NCBI GenBank assembly: GCA_964247055.1
Contig: OZ176050.1
Location: 806,001-870,000 of the forward strand
Length of the DNA: 64,000 bases
Origin: Paragordius varius
Lineage: Eukaryota > Nematomorpha
Direction: 5' to 3'
Part shown: one piece after another, positions 37,701 through 51,600 of the stretch
Position numbering within the stretch: the stretch's first letter is position 1
How the letters are laid out: each line of letters starts with the position of its first letter
The notes under the pieces: generated by a model
Database searches by the model: none
The model's input: the letters and a program-made list of their open reading frames with translations, nothing else
Told to the model about the DNA's origin: nothing
Made by a program: the position numbers and the translations under genes

Positions 37701-40700
37701 TCACCCCAAATATTTTCGAGATCGGAGTATAAATGTAATTTTTATGAATTTTTTAAATATTTAAAAAATTTATTTTATACGATTTTAAAAATAAAAATGG
37801 CTACCTAAAATCCAAATTTGATCAGGTGATGTCACCATAATTTTTTTTGGGTAGCCCTATGGTAGTTCCATCATCACCCCAAATATTTTCGAGATCGGAA
37901 TATAAATGTAATTTTTATGAATTTTTTAAATATTTAAAAAATTTATTTTATACGATTTTAAAAATAAAAATGGCTACACTAAAATCCAAATTTGATCAGG
38001 TAATGTCGCCATAATATTTTTTGGGTAGCCCTATAGTAGTTCCATCATCACCCCAAATATTTTCGAGATCGGAGTATAAATGTGATTTTTATGAATTTTT
38101 TAAATATTTAAAAAATTTATTTTATACGATTTTAAAAATAAAAATGGCTACCTAAAATCCAAATTTGGTCAGGTGATGTCACTATAATTTTTTTTGTGTA
38201 GCCCTATGGTAGTTCCATCATCACCCCAAATATTTTCGAGATCGAAGTATAAATGTAATTTTTATGAATTTTTTAAATATTTAAAAAATTTATTTTATAC
38301 GAATGTAAAAATAAAAATGGCTACCTAAAATCCAAATTTGATCAGGTGATGTCACCATAATTTTTTTTGGGTAGCCCTATGGTAGTTCCATCATCACCCC
38401 AAATATTTTCGAGATCGGAGTATAAATGTAATTTTTATGAATTTTTTAAATATTTAAAAAATTTATTTTATACGATTTTAAAAATAAAAATGGCTACCTA
38501 AAATCCAAATTTGATCAGGTGATGTCACCATAATTTTTTTTGGGTAGCCCTATGGTAGTTCCATCATCACCCCAAATATTTTCGAGATCGGAATATAAAT
38601 GTAATTTTTATGAATTTTTTAAATATTTAAAAAATTTATTTTATACGATTTTAAAAATAAAAATGGCTACACTAAAATCCAAATTTGATCAGGTAATGTC
38701 GCCATAATATTTTTTGGGTAGCCCTATAGTAGTTCCATCATCACCCCAAATATTTTCGAGATCGGAGTATAAATGTGATTTTTATGAATTTTTTAAATAT
38801 TTAAAAAATTTATTTTATACGATTTTAAAAATAAAAATGGCTACCTAAAATCCAAATTTGGTCAGGTTATGTCACTATAATTTTTTTTGGGTAGCCCTAT
38901 GGTAGTTCCATCATCACCCCAAATATTTTCGAGATCGAAGTATAAATGTAATTTTTATGAATTTTTTAAATATTTAAAAAATACATTTTATACGATTGTA
39001 AAAATAAAAATGGCTACCTAAAATCCAAATTTGATCAGGTGATGTCACCATAATTTTTTTTGGGTAGCCCTATGGTAGTTCCATCATCACCCCAAATATT
39101 TTCGAGATCGGAGTATAAATGTAATTTTTGTGAATTTTTTAAATATTTAAAAAATTTATTTTATACGATTTTAAAAATAAAAATGGCTACCTAAAATCCA
39201 AATTTGATCAGGTGATGTCACCATAATTTTTTTTGGGTAGCCCTATGGTAGTTCCATCATCACCCCAAATATTTTCGAGATCGGAGTATAAATGTAATTT
39301 TTATGAATTTTTTAAATATTTAAAAAATTTATTTTATACGATTTTAAAAATAAAAATGGCTACCTAAAATCCAAATTTGGTCAGGTTATGTCACTATAAT
39401 TTTTTTTGGGTAGCCCTATGGTAGTTCCATCATCACCCCAAATATTTTCGAGATCGGAGTATAAATGTAATTTTTATGAATTTTTTAAATATTTAAAAAA
39501 TTTATTTTATACGATTTTAAAAATAAAAATGGCTACCTAAAATCCAAATTTGATCAGGTGATGTCACCATAATTTTTTTTGGGTAGCCCTATGGTAGTTC
39601 CATCATCACCCCAAATATTTTCGAGATCGGAATATAAATGTAATTTTTATGAATTTTTTAAATATTTAAAAAATTTATTTTATACGATTTTAAAAATAAA
39701 AATGGCTACACTAAAATCCAAATTTGATCAGGTAATGTCGCCATAATATTTTTTGGGTAGCCCTATAGTAGTTCCATCATCACCCCAAATATTTTCGAGA
39801 TCGGAGTATAAATGTGATTTTTATGAATTTTTTAAATATTTAAAAAATTTATTTTATACGATTTTAAAAATAAAAATGGCTACCTAAAATCCAAATTTGG
39901 TCAGGTTATGTCACTATAATTTTTTTTGGGTAGCCCTATGGTAGTTCCATCATCACCCCAAATATTTTCGAGATCGAAGTATAAATGTAATTTTTATGAA
40001 TTTTTTAAATATTTAAAAAATACATTTTATACGATTGTAAAAATAAAAATGGCTACCTAAAATCCAAATTTGATCAGGTGATGTCACCATAATTTTTTTT
40101 GGGTAGCCCTATGGTAGTTCCATCATCACCCCAAATATTTTCGAGATCGGAGTATAAATGTAATTTTTATGAATTTTTTAAATATTTAAAAAATTTATTT
40201 TATACGATTTTAAAAATAAAAATGGCTACCTAAAATCCAAATTTGATCAGGTGATGTCACCATAATTTTTTTTGGGTAGCCCTATGGTAGTTCCATCATC
40301 ACCCCAAATATTTTCGAGATCGGAGTATAAATGTAATTTTTATGAATTTTTTAAATATTTAAAAAATTTATTTTATACGATTTTAAAAATAAAAATGGCT
40401 ACCTAAAATCCAAGTTTGATCAGGTGATGTCACCATAATTTTTTTTGGGTAGCCCTATGGTAGTTCCATCATCACCCCAAATATTTTCGAGATCGGAATA
40501 TAAATGTAATTTTTATGAATTTTTTAAATATTTAAAAAATTTATTTTATACGATTTTAAAAATAAAAATGGCTACACTAAATTCCAAATTTAATCAGGTG
40601 ATGTCACCATAATTTTTTTTGGGTAGCCCTATGGTAGTTCCATCATCACCCCAAATATTGTCGAGATCGGAGTATAAATGTAATTTTTTTGAATTTTTTA

Positions 40701-43700
40701 AATATTTAAAAAATTTATTTTATACGATTTTAAAAATAAAAATGGCTACCTAAAATCCAAATTTGATCAGGTGATGTCGCCATAATTTTTTTTGGGTAGC
40801 CCTATGGTAGTTCCATCATCACCCCAAATATTTTCGAGATCGGAGTATAAATGTAATTTTATGAATTTTTTAAATATTTAAAAAATTTATTTTATATGAT
40901 TTTAAAAATAAAAATTGCTACCTAAAATCCAAATTTGATCAGGTGATGTCACGATAATTTTTTATGGGTAGCCCTATGGTAGTTCCATCATCACCCCAAA
41001 TATTGTCGAGATCGGAGTATAAATGTAATTTTTTTGAATTTTTTAAATATTTAAAAAATTTATTTTATACGATTTTAAAAATAAAAATGGCTACCTAAAA
41101 TCCAAATTTGATCAGGTGATGTCGCCATAATTTTTTTTGCGTAGCCCTATGGTAGTTCTATCATCACCCCAAATATTTTGTGGATCGGACTATAAATGTA
41201 ATTTTTATGAATTTTTTAAATATTTAAAAAATTTATTTTATACGATTTTAAAAATAAAAATGGCTACCTAAAATCCAAATTTGATCAGGTGATGTCACCA
41301 TAATTTTTTTTGGGTAGCCCTATGGTAGTTCCATCATCACACCAAATATTGTCGAGATCGGAGTATAAATGTAATTTTTTTGAATTTTTAAATATTTAAA
41401 AAATTTATTTTATACGATTTTAAAAATAAAAATGGCTACCTAAAATCCAAATTTTATCAGGTGATGTCGCCATAATTTTTTTTGCGTAGCCCTATGGTAG
41501 TTCTATCATCACCCCAAATATTTTGGGGATCGGACTATAAATGTAATTTTTATGAATTTTTTAAATATTTAAAAAATTTATTTTATACGATTTTAAAAAT
41601 AAAAATGGCTACCTAAAATCCAAATTTGATCAGGTGATGTCACCATAATTTTTTTTGGGTAGCCCTATGGTAGTTCCATCATCACCCCAATAATTTTCGA
41701 GATCGGAGTATAAATGTAATTTTTATGAATTTTTTAAATATTTAAAAAATTTATTTTATACGATTTTAAAAATAAAAATGGCTACCTAAAATCCAAATTT
41801 GATCAGGTGATGTCACCATAATTTTTTTTGGGTAGCCCTATGGTAGTTCCATCATCACCCCAAATATTTTCGAGATCGGAATATAAATGTAATTTTTATC
41901 AATTTTTTAAATATTTAAAAAATTTATTTTATACGATTTTAAAAATAAAAATGGCTACACTAAAATCCAAATTTAATCAGGTGATGTCACCATAATTTTT
42001 TTTGGGTAGCCCTATGGTAGTTCCATCATCACCCCAAATATTGTCGAGATCGGAGTATAAATGTAATTTTTTTGAATTTTTTAAATATTTAAAAAATTTA
42101 TTTTATACGATTTTAAAAATAAAAATGGCTACCTAAAATCCAAATTTGATCAGGTGATGTCGCCATAATTTTTTTTGGGTAGCCCTATGGTAGTTCCATC
42201 ATCACCCCAAATATTTTCGAGATCGGAGTATAAATGTAATTTTTATGAATTTTTTAAATATTTAAAAAATTTATTTTATACGATTTTAAAAATAAAAATG
42301 GCTTCCTAAAATCCAAATTTGATCAGGTGATGTCACGATAATTTTTTTTGGGTAGCCCTATGGTAGTTCCATCATCACCCCAAATATTGTCGAGATCGGA
42401 GTATAAATGTAATTTTTTAGAATTTTTTAAATATTTAAAAAATTTATTTTATACGATTTTAAAAATAAAAATGGCTACCTAAAATCCAAATTTGATCAGG
42501 TGATGTCGCCATAATTTTTTTGCGTAGCCCTATGGTAGTTCTATCATCACCCCAAATATTTTGGGGATCGGACTATAAATGTAATTTTTATGAATTTTTT
42601 AAATATTTAAAAAATTTATTTTATACGATTTTAAAAATAAAAATGGCTACCTAAAATCCAAATTTGATCAGGTGATGTCACCATAATTTCCCTATGGTAG
42701 TTCCATCATCACCCCAAATATTTTCGAGATCGGAGTATAAATGTAATTTTTATGAATTTTTTAAATATTTAAAAAATTTATTTTATACGATTTTAAAAAT
42801 AAAAATGGCTACACTAAAATCGAAATTTGATCAGGTAATGTCGCCATAATATTTTTTGGGTAGCCCTATAGTAGTTCCATCATCACCCCAAATATTTTCG
42901 AGATCGGAGTATAAATGTGATTTTTATGAATTTTTTAAATATTTAAAAAATTTATTTTATACGATTTTAAAAATAAAAATGGCTACCTAAAATCCAAATT
43001 TGGTCAGGTGATGTCACTATAATTTTTTTTGGGTAGCCCTATGGTAGTTCCATCATCACCCCAAATATTTTCGAGATCGAAGTATAAATGTAATTTTTAT
43101 GAATTTTTTAAATATTTAAAAAATTTATTTTATACGATTGTAAAAATAAAAATGGCTACCTAAAATCCAAATTTGATCAGGTGATGTCGCCATAATTTTT
43201 TTTAGGTAGCCCTATGGTAGTTCCATCATCACCCTAAATATTTTGGGGATCGGACTATAAATGTAATTTTTATGAATTTTTTAAATATTTAAAAAATTTA
43301 TTTTATACGATTTTAAAAATAAAAATGGCTACACTAAAATCCAAATTTGATCAGGTAATGTCGCCATAATATTTTTTGGGTAGCCCTATGGTAGTTCCAT
43401 CATCACCCCAAATATTTTCGAGATCGAAGTATAAATGTAATTTTTATGAATTTTTTAAATATTTAAAAAATTTATTTTATACGATTTTAAAAATAAAAAT
43501 GGCTACCTAAAATCCAAATTTGATCAGGTGATGTCACCATAATTTTTTTTGGGTAGGCCTATGGTAGTTCCATCATCACCCCAAATATTTTCGAGATCGG
43601 AGTATAAATGTAATTTTTATGAATTTTTTAAATATTTAAAAAATTTATTTTATACGATTTTAAAAATAAAAATGGCTACACTAAAATCCAAATTTGATCA

Positions 43701-43890
43701 GGTAATGTCGCCATAATATTTTTTGGGTAGCCCTATAGTAGTTCCATCATCACCCCAAATATTTTCGAGATCGGAGTATAAATGTGATTTTTATGAATTT
43801 TTTAAATATTTAAAAAATTTATTTTATACGATTTTAAAAATAAAACTGGCTACCTAAAATCCAAATTTGGTCAGGTGATGTCACTATAAT
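34790..43890 (+). repeat. Region E duplication at 7,086 and 7,262 bp offsets
   Basis: About 34,790-35,640 recurs at 41,876-42,730: TATCAATT 34811/41897, CTACACT 34869/41955, GGCTTCC 35216/42302 (start of CTTCC), TTTCCC 35601/42687, all 7,086 bp. After that the offset becomes 7,262 (TTTGGTC 35740/43002, CTACACT 36067/43329 and 36414/43676), because the second copy holds one more CTACACT monomer at 42,805-42,980. The match fades after about 36,630. Between the copies lie local 4-, 5- and 6-monomer repeats (36067/36934, 37974/38667, 38667/39706). Confidence 0.8.
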
Positions 43891-45910
43891 TTTTTTTGGG
43901 TAGCCCTATGGTAGTTCCATCATCACCCCAAATATTTTCGAGATCGAAGTATAAATGTAATTTTTATGAATTTTTTAAATATTTAAAAAATTTATTTTAT
44001 ACGATTGTAAAAATAAAAATGGCTACCTAAAATCCAAATTTGATCAGGTGATGTCACCATAATTTTTTTTGGGTAGCCCTATGGTAGTTCCATCATCACC
44101 CCAAATATTTTCGAGATCGGAGTATAAATGTAATTTTTATGAATTTTTTAAATATTTAAAAAATTTATTTTATACGATTTTAAAAATAAAAATGGCTACC
44201 TAAAATCCAAATTTGATCAGGTGATGTCACCATAATTTTTTTTGGGTAGCCCTATGGTAGTTCCATCATCACCCCAAATATTTTCGAGATCGGAATATAA
44301 ATGTAATTTTTATGAATTTTTTAAATATTTAAAAAATTTATTTTATACGATTTTAAAAATAAAAATGGCTACACTAAAATCCAAATTTGATCAGGTAATG
44401 TCGCCATAATATTTTTTGGGTAGCCCTATAGTAGTTCCATCATCACCCCAAATATTTTCGAGATCGGAGTATAAATGTGATTTTTATGAATTTTTTAAAT
44501 ATTTAAAAAATTTATTTTATACGATTTTAAAAATAAAAATGGCTACCTAAAATCCAAATTTGGTCAGGTTATGTCACTATAATTTTTTTTGGGTAGCCCT
44601 ATGGTAGTTCCATCATCACCCCAAATATTTTCGAGATCGAAGTATAAATGTAATTTTTATGAATTTTTTAAATATTTAAAAAATACATTTTATACGATTG
44701 TAAAAATAAAAATGGCTACCTAAAATCCAAATTTGATCAGGTGATGTCACCATAATTTTTTTTGGGTAGCCCTATGGTAGTTCCATCATCACCCCAAATA
44801 TTTTCGAGATCGGAGTATAAATGTAATTTTTATGAATTTTTTAAATATTTAAAAAATTTATTTTATACGATTTTAAAAATAAAAATGGCTACCTAAAATC
44901 CAAATTTGATCAGGTGATGTCACCATAATTTTTTTTGGGTAGCCCTATGGTAGTTCCATCATCACCCCAAATATTTTCGAGATCGGAGTATAAATGTAAT
45001 TTTTATGAATTTTTTAAATATTTAAAAAATTTATTTTATACGATTTTAAAAATAAAAATGGCTACCTAAAATCCAAATTTGATCAGGTGATGTCACCATA
45101 ATTTTTTTTGGGTAGCCCTATGGTAGTTCCATCATCACCCCAAATATTTTCGAGATCGGAATATAAATGTAATTTTTATGAATTTTTTAAATATTTAAAA
45201 AATTTATTTTATACGATTTTAAAAATAAAAATGGCTACACTAAATTCCAAATTTAATCAGGTGATGTCACCATAATTTTTTTTGGGTAGCCCTATGGTAG
45301 TTCCATCATCACCCCAAATATTGTCGAGATCGGAGTATAAATGTAATTTTTTTGAATTTTTTAAATATTTAAAAAATTTATTTTATACGATTTTAAAAAT
45401 AAAAATGGCTACCTAAAATCCAAATTTGATCAGGTGATGTCGCCATAATTTTTTTTGGGTAGCCCTATGGTAGTTCCATCATCACCCCAAATATTTTCGA
45501 GATCGGAGTATAAATGTAATTTTATGAATTTTTTAAATATTTAAAAAATTTATTTTATATGATTTTAAAAATAAAAATTGCTACCTAAAATCCAAATTTG
45601 ATCAGGTGATGTCACGATAATTTTTTTTGGGTAGCCCTATGGTAGTTCCATCATCACCCCAAATATTGTCGAGATCGGAGTATAAATGTAATTTTTTTGA
45701 ATTTTTTAAATATTTAAAAAATTTATTTTATACGATTTTAAAAAAATAAATGGCTACCTAAAATCCAAATTTGATCAGGTGATGTCGCCATAATTTTTTT
45801 TGCGTAGCCCTATGGTAGTTCTATCATCACCCCAAATATTTTGGGGATCGGACTATAAATGTAATTTTTATGAATTTTTTAAATATTTAAAAAATTTATT
45901 TTATACGATT
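39400..45910 (+). repeat. Region E duplication at 4,663 bp offset
   Basis: About 39,400-41,250 recurs at 44,060-45,910. CTACACT at 39706/44369 and 40572/45235 gives 4,663 bp (27 monomers), and the rare changes TAATTTTATGAA, TATATGATTTT and AAAAATTGCTACC follow in the same order in both copies. It overlaps the 7-kb duplication, so the two events must be nested or sequential. Single-base differences exist, for example TTTTGTGGATC near 41,180 against TTTTGGGGATC near 45,840. Confidence 0.8.
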
Positions 45911-46639
45911 TTAAAAATAAAAATGGCTACCTAAAATCCAAATTTGATCAGGTGATGTCACCATAATTTTTTTTGGGTAGCCCTATGGTAGTTCCATCAT
46001 CACCCCAAATATTTTCGAGATCGGAGTATAAATGTAATTTTTATGAATTTTTTAAATATTTAAAAAATTTATTTTATACGATTTTAAAAATAAAAATGGC
46101 TACCTAAAATCCAAATTTGATCAGGTGATGTCATCATATTTTTTTTTGGGTAGCCCTATGGTAGTTCCATCATCACCCCAAATATTTTCGAGATCGGAAT
46201 ATAAATGTAATTTTTATGAATTTTTTAAATATTTAAAAAATTTATTTTATACGATTTTAAAAATAAAAATGGCTACACTAAATTCCAAATTTAATCAGGT
46301 GATGTCACCATAATTTTTTTTAGGTAGCCCTATGGTAGTTCCATCATCACCCCAAATATTGTCGAGATCGGAGTATAAATGTAATTTTTTTGAATTTTTT
46401 AAATATTTAAAAAATTTATTTTATACGATTTTAAAAATAAAAATGGCTACCTAAAATCCAAATTTGATCAGGTGATGTCGCCATAATTTTTTTTGGGTAG
46501 CCCTATGGTAGTTCCATCATCACCCCAAATATTTTCGAGATCGGAGTATAAATGTAATTTTTATGAATTTTTTAAATATTTAAAAAATTTATTTTAACGA
46601 TTTTAAAAATAAAAATGGCTACACTAAATTCCAAATTTA

Positions 46640-48680
46640 ATCAGGTGATGTCACCATAATTTTTTTTGGGTAGCCCTATGGTAGTTCCATCATCACCCCA
46701 AATATTGTCGAGATCGGAGTATAAATGTAATTTTTTTGAATTTTTTAAATATTTAAAAAATTTATTTTATACGATTTTAAAAATAAAAATGGCTACCTAA
46801 AATCCAAATTTGATCAGGTGATGTCGCCATAATTTTTTTGGGTAGCCCTATGGTAGTTCCATCATCACCCCAAATATTTTCGAGATCGGAGTATAAATGT
46901 AATTTTTATGAATTTTTTAAATATTTAAAAAATTTATTTTATACGATTTTAAAAATAAAAATGGCTACCTAAAATCCAAATTTGATCAGGTGATGTCACC
47001 ATAATTTTTTTTGGGTAGCCCTATGGTAGTTCCATCATCACCCCAAATATTTTCGAGATCGGAGTATAAATGTAATTTTTATGAATTTTTTAAATATTTA
47101 AAAAATTTATTTTATACGATTTTAAAAATAAAAATGGCTACCTAAAATCCAAATTTGATCAGGTGATGTCACCATAATTTTTTTTGGGTAGCCCTATGGT
47201 AGTTCCATCATCACCCCAAATATTTTCGAGATCGGAGTATAAATGTAATTTTTATGAATTTTTTAAATATTTAAAAAATTTATTTTATACGATTTTAAAA
47301 ATAAAAATGGCTACCTAAAATCCAAATTTGATCAGGTGATGTCACGATAATTTTTTTTGGGTAGCCCTATAGTTCCATCATCACCCCAAATATTGTCGAG
47401 ATCGGAGTATAAATGTAATTTTTTTGAATTTTTTAATTATTTAAAAAATTTATTTTAAACGATTTTAAAAATAAAAATGGCTGCCTAAAATCCAAATTTG
47501 ATCAGGTGATATCGCCATAATTTTTTTTGCGTAGCCCTATGGTAGTTCTATCATCACCCCAAATATTTTGGGGATCGGACTATAAATGTAATTTTTATGA
47601 ATTTTTTAAATATTTAAAAAATTTATTTTATACGATTTTAAAAATAAAAATGGCTACCTAAAATCCAAATTTGATCAGGTGATGTCACCATAATTTTTTT
47701 TGGGTAGCCCTATGGTAGTTCCATCATCACATCAAATATTTTCGAGATCGGAATATAAATGTAATTTTTATGAATTTTTTAAATATTTAAAAAATTTATT
47801 TTATACGATTTTAAAAATAAAAATGGCTACCTAAAATCCAAATTTGATCAGGTGATGTCACCATAATTTTTTTTGGGTAGCCCTATGGTAGTTCCATCAT
47901 CACCCCAAATATTTTGGAGATCGGAGTATAAATGTAATTTTTTTGAATTTTTTAAATATTTAAAAAAATTATTTTATACGATTTTAAAAATAAAAATGGC
48001 TGCCTAAAATCCAAATTTGATCAGGTGATGTCACTATAATTTTTTTGGGTAGCCCTATGGTAGTTCCATCATCACCCCAAATATTTTCGAGATCGGAGTA
48101 TAAATGTAATTTTTATGAATTTTTTAAATATTTAAAAAAATTATTTTATACGATTTTAAAAATAAAAATGGCTGCCTAAAATCCAAATTTGATCAGGTGA
48201 TGTCACTATAATTTTTTTGGGTAGCCCTATGGTAGTTCCATCATCACCCCAAATATTTTCGAGATCGGAGTATAAATGTAATTTTTATGAATTTTTTAAA
48301 TATTTAAAAAATTTATTTTATACGATTTTAAAAATAAAAATGGCTACCTAAAATCCAAATTTGATCAGGTGATGTCACCATAATTTTTTTTGGGTAGCCC
48401 TATGGTAGTTCCATCATCACCCCAAATATTTTGGGGATCGGACTATAAATGTAATTTTTATGAATTTTTTAAATATTTAAAAAATTTATTTTATACGATT
48501 TTAAAATTAAAATGGCTACCTAAAATCCAAATTTGATCAGGTGATGTCGCCATAATTTTTTTTGGGTAGCCCTATGGTAGTTCCATCATCACCCCAAATA
48601 TTTTCGAGATCGGAGTATAAATGTAATTTTTATGAATTTTTTAAATATTTAAAAAATTTATTTTCGATTTTAAAAATAAA
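46640..48680 (+). repeat. Transition zone of single monomers between regions E and F
   Basis: After the last CTACACT copy at 46619 the monomers are mostly consensus-like type A, G and W units with no long-range match I could follow. Local features are a 4-bp-shorter T-run near 46,830, CCCTATAGTTCC near 47,365, the CACATCAAAT marker near 47,728 (otherwise confined to 5.7-8.8 kb), and a near-identical pair of GGCTGCC monomers near 48,000 and 48,173. No gene or foreign insert is present. Confidence 0.65.
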
Positions 48681-51600
48681 AATGGCTACCTAAAATCCAA
48701 ATTTGATCAGGTGATGTCACCATAATTTTTTTTGGGTAGCCTTATGGTAGTTCCATCATCACCCCAAATATTTTCGAGATCGGAGTATAAATGTAATTTT
48801 TATGAATTTTTTAAATATTTAAAAAATTTATTTTATACGATTTTAAAAATAAAAATGGCCTACCTAAAATCCAAATTTGATCAGGTGATGTCACCATAAT
48901 TTTTTTTGGGTAGCCCTATGGTAGTTCCATCATCACCCCAAATATCGTCGAGATCGTAGTATAAATGTAATTTTTATGAATTTTTTAAATATTTAAAAAA
49001 TTTATTTTATACGATTTTAAAAATAAAAATGGCTACCTAAAATCCAAATTTGATCAGGTGATGTCACTATAATTTTTTTGGGTAGCCCTATGGTAGTTCC
49101 ATCATAACCCCAAATATTTTTGAGATCGGACTTTAAATGTAATTTTTATGAATTTTTTAAATATTTAAAAAATTTATTTTATACGATTTTAAAAATAAAA
49201 ATGGCTACCTAAAATCCAAATTTGATCAGGTGATGTCACCATAATTTTTTTTGGGTAGCCCTATGGTAGTTCCATCATCACCCCAAATATTTTCGAGATC
49301 GGAGTATAAATGTAATTTTTATGAATTTTTTAAATATTTAAAAAATTGATTTTATACGATTTTAAAAATAAAAATGGGTACCTAAAATTCAAATTTGATC
49401 AGGTGATGTCACCATATTTTTTTTTGGGAAGCCCTATGGTAGTTCCATCATCACCCCAAATATTGTCGAGATCGGAGTATAAATGTAATTTTTTTGAATT
49501 TTTTAAATATTTAAAAAATTTATTTTATACGATTTTAAAAACAAAAATGGCTACCTAAACTCCAAATTTGATCAGGTGATGTCACCATAATTTTTTTTGG
49601 GTAGCCCTATGGTAGTTCCATCATCACCCCAAATATTTTCGAGATCGGAGTATAAATGTAATTTTTATGAATTTTTTAAATATTTAAAAAATTTATTTTA
49701 TACGATTTTAAAAATAAAAATGGCTACCTAAAATCCAAATTTGATCAGGTGATGTCACCATAATTTTTTTTGGGTAGCCCTATGGTAGTTCCATCATCAT
49801 CCCAAATATTTTCGAGATCGGAGTATAAATGTAATTTTTATATATTTTTTAAATATTTAAAAAATTTATTTTATACGATTTTAAAAATAAAAATGGCTAC
49901 CTAAAATCCAAATTTGATCAGGTGATGTCACCATATTTTTTTTTGGGTAGCCCTATGGTAGTTCCATCATCACCCCAAATATTTTGGGGATCGGACTATA
50001 AATGTAATTTTTATGAATTTTTTAAATATTTAAAAAATTTATTTTATACGATTTTAAAATAAAAATGGCTACCAAAAATCCAAATTTGATCAGGTGATGT
50101 CGCCATAATTTTTTGTGGGTAGCCCTATGGTAGTTCCATCATCACCCCAAATATTTTCGAGATCGGAGTATAAATGTAATTTTTATGAATTTTTTAAATA
50201 TTTAAAAAATTTATTTTCGATTTTAAAAATAAAAATGGCTACCTAAAATCCAAATTTGATCAGGTGATGTCACCATAATTTTTTTTGGGTAGCCTTATGG
50301 TAGTTCCATCATCACCCCAAATATTTTCGAGATCGGAGTATAAATGTAATTTTTATGAATTTTTTAAATATTTAAAAAATTTATTTTATACGATTTTAAA
50401 AATAAAAATGGCCTACCTAAAATCCAAATTTGATCAGGTGATGTCACCATAATTTTTTTTGGGTAGCCCTATGGTAGTTCCATCATCACCCCAAATATTT
50501 TCGAGATCGGAGTATAAATGTAATTTTTATGAATTTTTAAATATTTAAAAAATTTATTTTATAGGATTTTAAAAATAAAAATGGCTACCTAAAATCCAAA
50601 TTTGATCAGGTGATGTCGCCATAATTTTTTTTGCGTAGCCCTATGGTAGTTCCATCATCACCCCAAATATTTTCGAGATCGGAGTATAAGTGTAATTTTT
50701 TTGAATTTTTTAAATATTTAAAAAATTTATTTTATACGATTTTAAAAATAAAAATGGCTACCTAAAATCCAAATTTGATCAGGTGATGTCACTATAATTT
50801 TTTTGGGTAGCCCTATGGTAGTTCCATCATCACCCCAAATATTTTCGAGATCGGAGTATAAATGTAATTTTTATGAATTTTTTAAATATTTAAAAAATTT
50901 ATTTTATACGATTTTAAAAATAAAAATGGCTACCTGAAATCCAAATTTGATCAGGTGATGTCGCTATAATTTTTTTTGGGTAGCCCTATGGTAGTTCCAT
51001 CATGACCCCAAATATTTTGGGGATCGGACTATAAATGTAATTTTTATGAAATTTTTAAATATTTAAAAAATTTATTTTATACGATTTTAAAAATAAAAAT
51101 GGCTACCTAAAATCCAAATTTGATCAGGTGATGTCACCATAATTTTTTTTGGGTAGCCCTATGGTAGTTCCATCATCACCCCAAATATTTTCGAGATCGG
51201 AGTATAAATATAATTTTTATGAATTTTTTAAATATTTAAAAAATTTATTTTATACGATTTTAAAAATAAAAATGGCTACCTAAAATCCAAATTTGATCAG
51301 GTGATGTCACCATAATTTTTTTGGGTAGCCCTATGGTAGTTCCATCATCACCCCAAATATTTTCGAGATCGGAGTATAAATGTAATTTTTATGAATTTTT
51401 TAAATATTTAAAAAATTTATTTTATACGATTTTAAAAATAAAAATGGCTACCTAAAATCCAAATTTGATCAGGTGATGTCGCCATAATTTTTTTTGGGTA
51501 GCCCTATGGTAGTTCCATCATCACCCCAAATATTGTCGAGATCGGAGTATAAATGTGATTTTTATGAATTTTTTAAATATTTAAAAAATTTATTTTATAC

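Noticed and set aside
46125-46313. Open frame of 62 codons on the + strand
   Set aside because: It is plain satellite read across a monomer pair in which CCATATTTT replaces the usual in-frame TAA stop (CCATAATTT) and the CTACACT insertion bypasses the ACC-TAA stop. No start context, no homologue recognised, and neighbouring copies are closed in the same frame.
49346-49558. Open frame of 70 codons on the + strand
   Set aside because: The same satellite frame as at 46,125, kept open by several chance changes (GATTTTATAC, GGGTACCTAAAATTC, CCATATTTT). Similarity between the two peptides reflects the shared repeat, not protein conservation.
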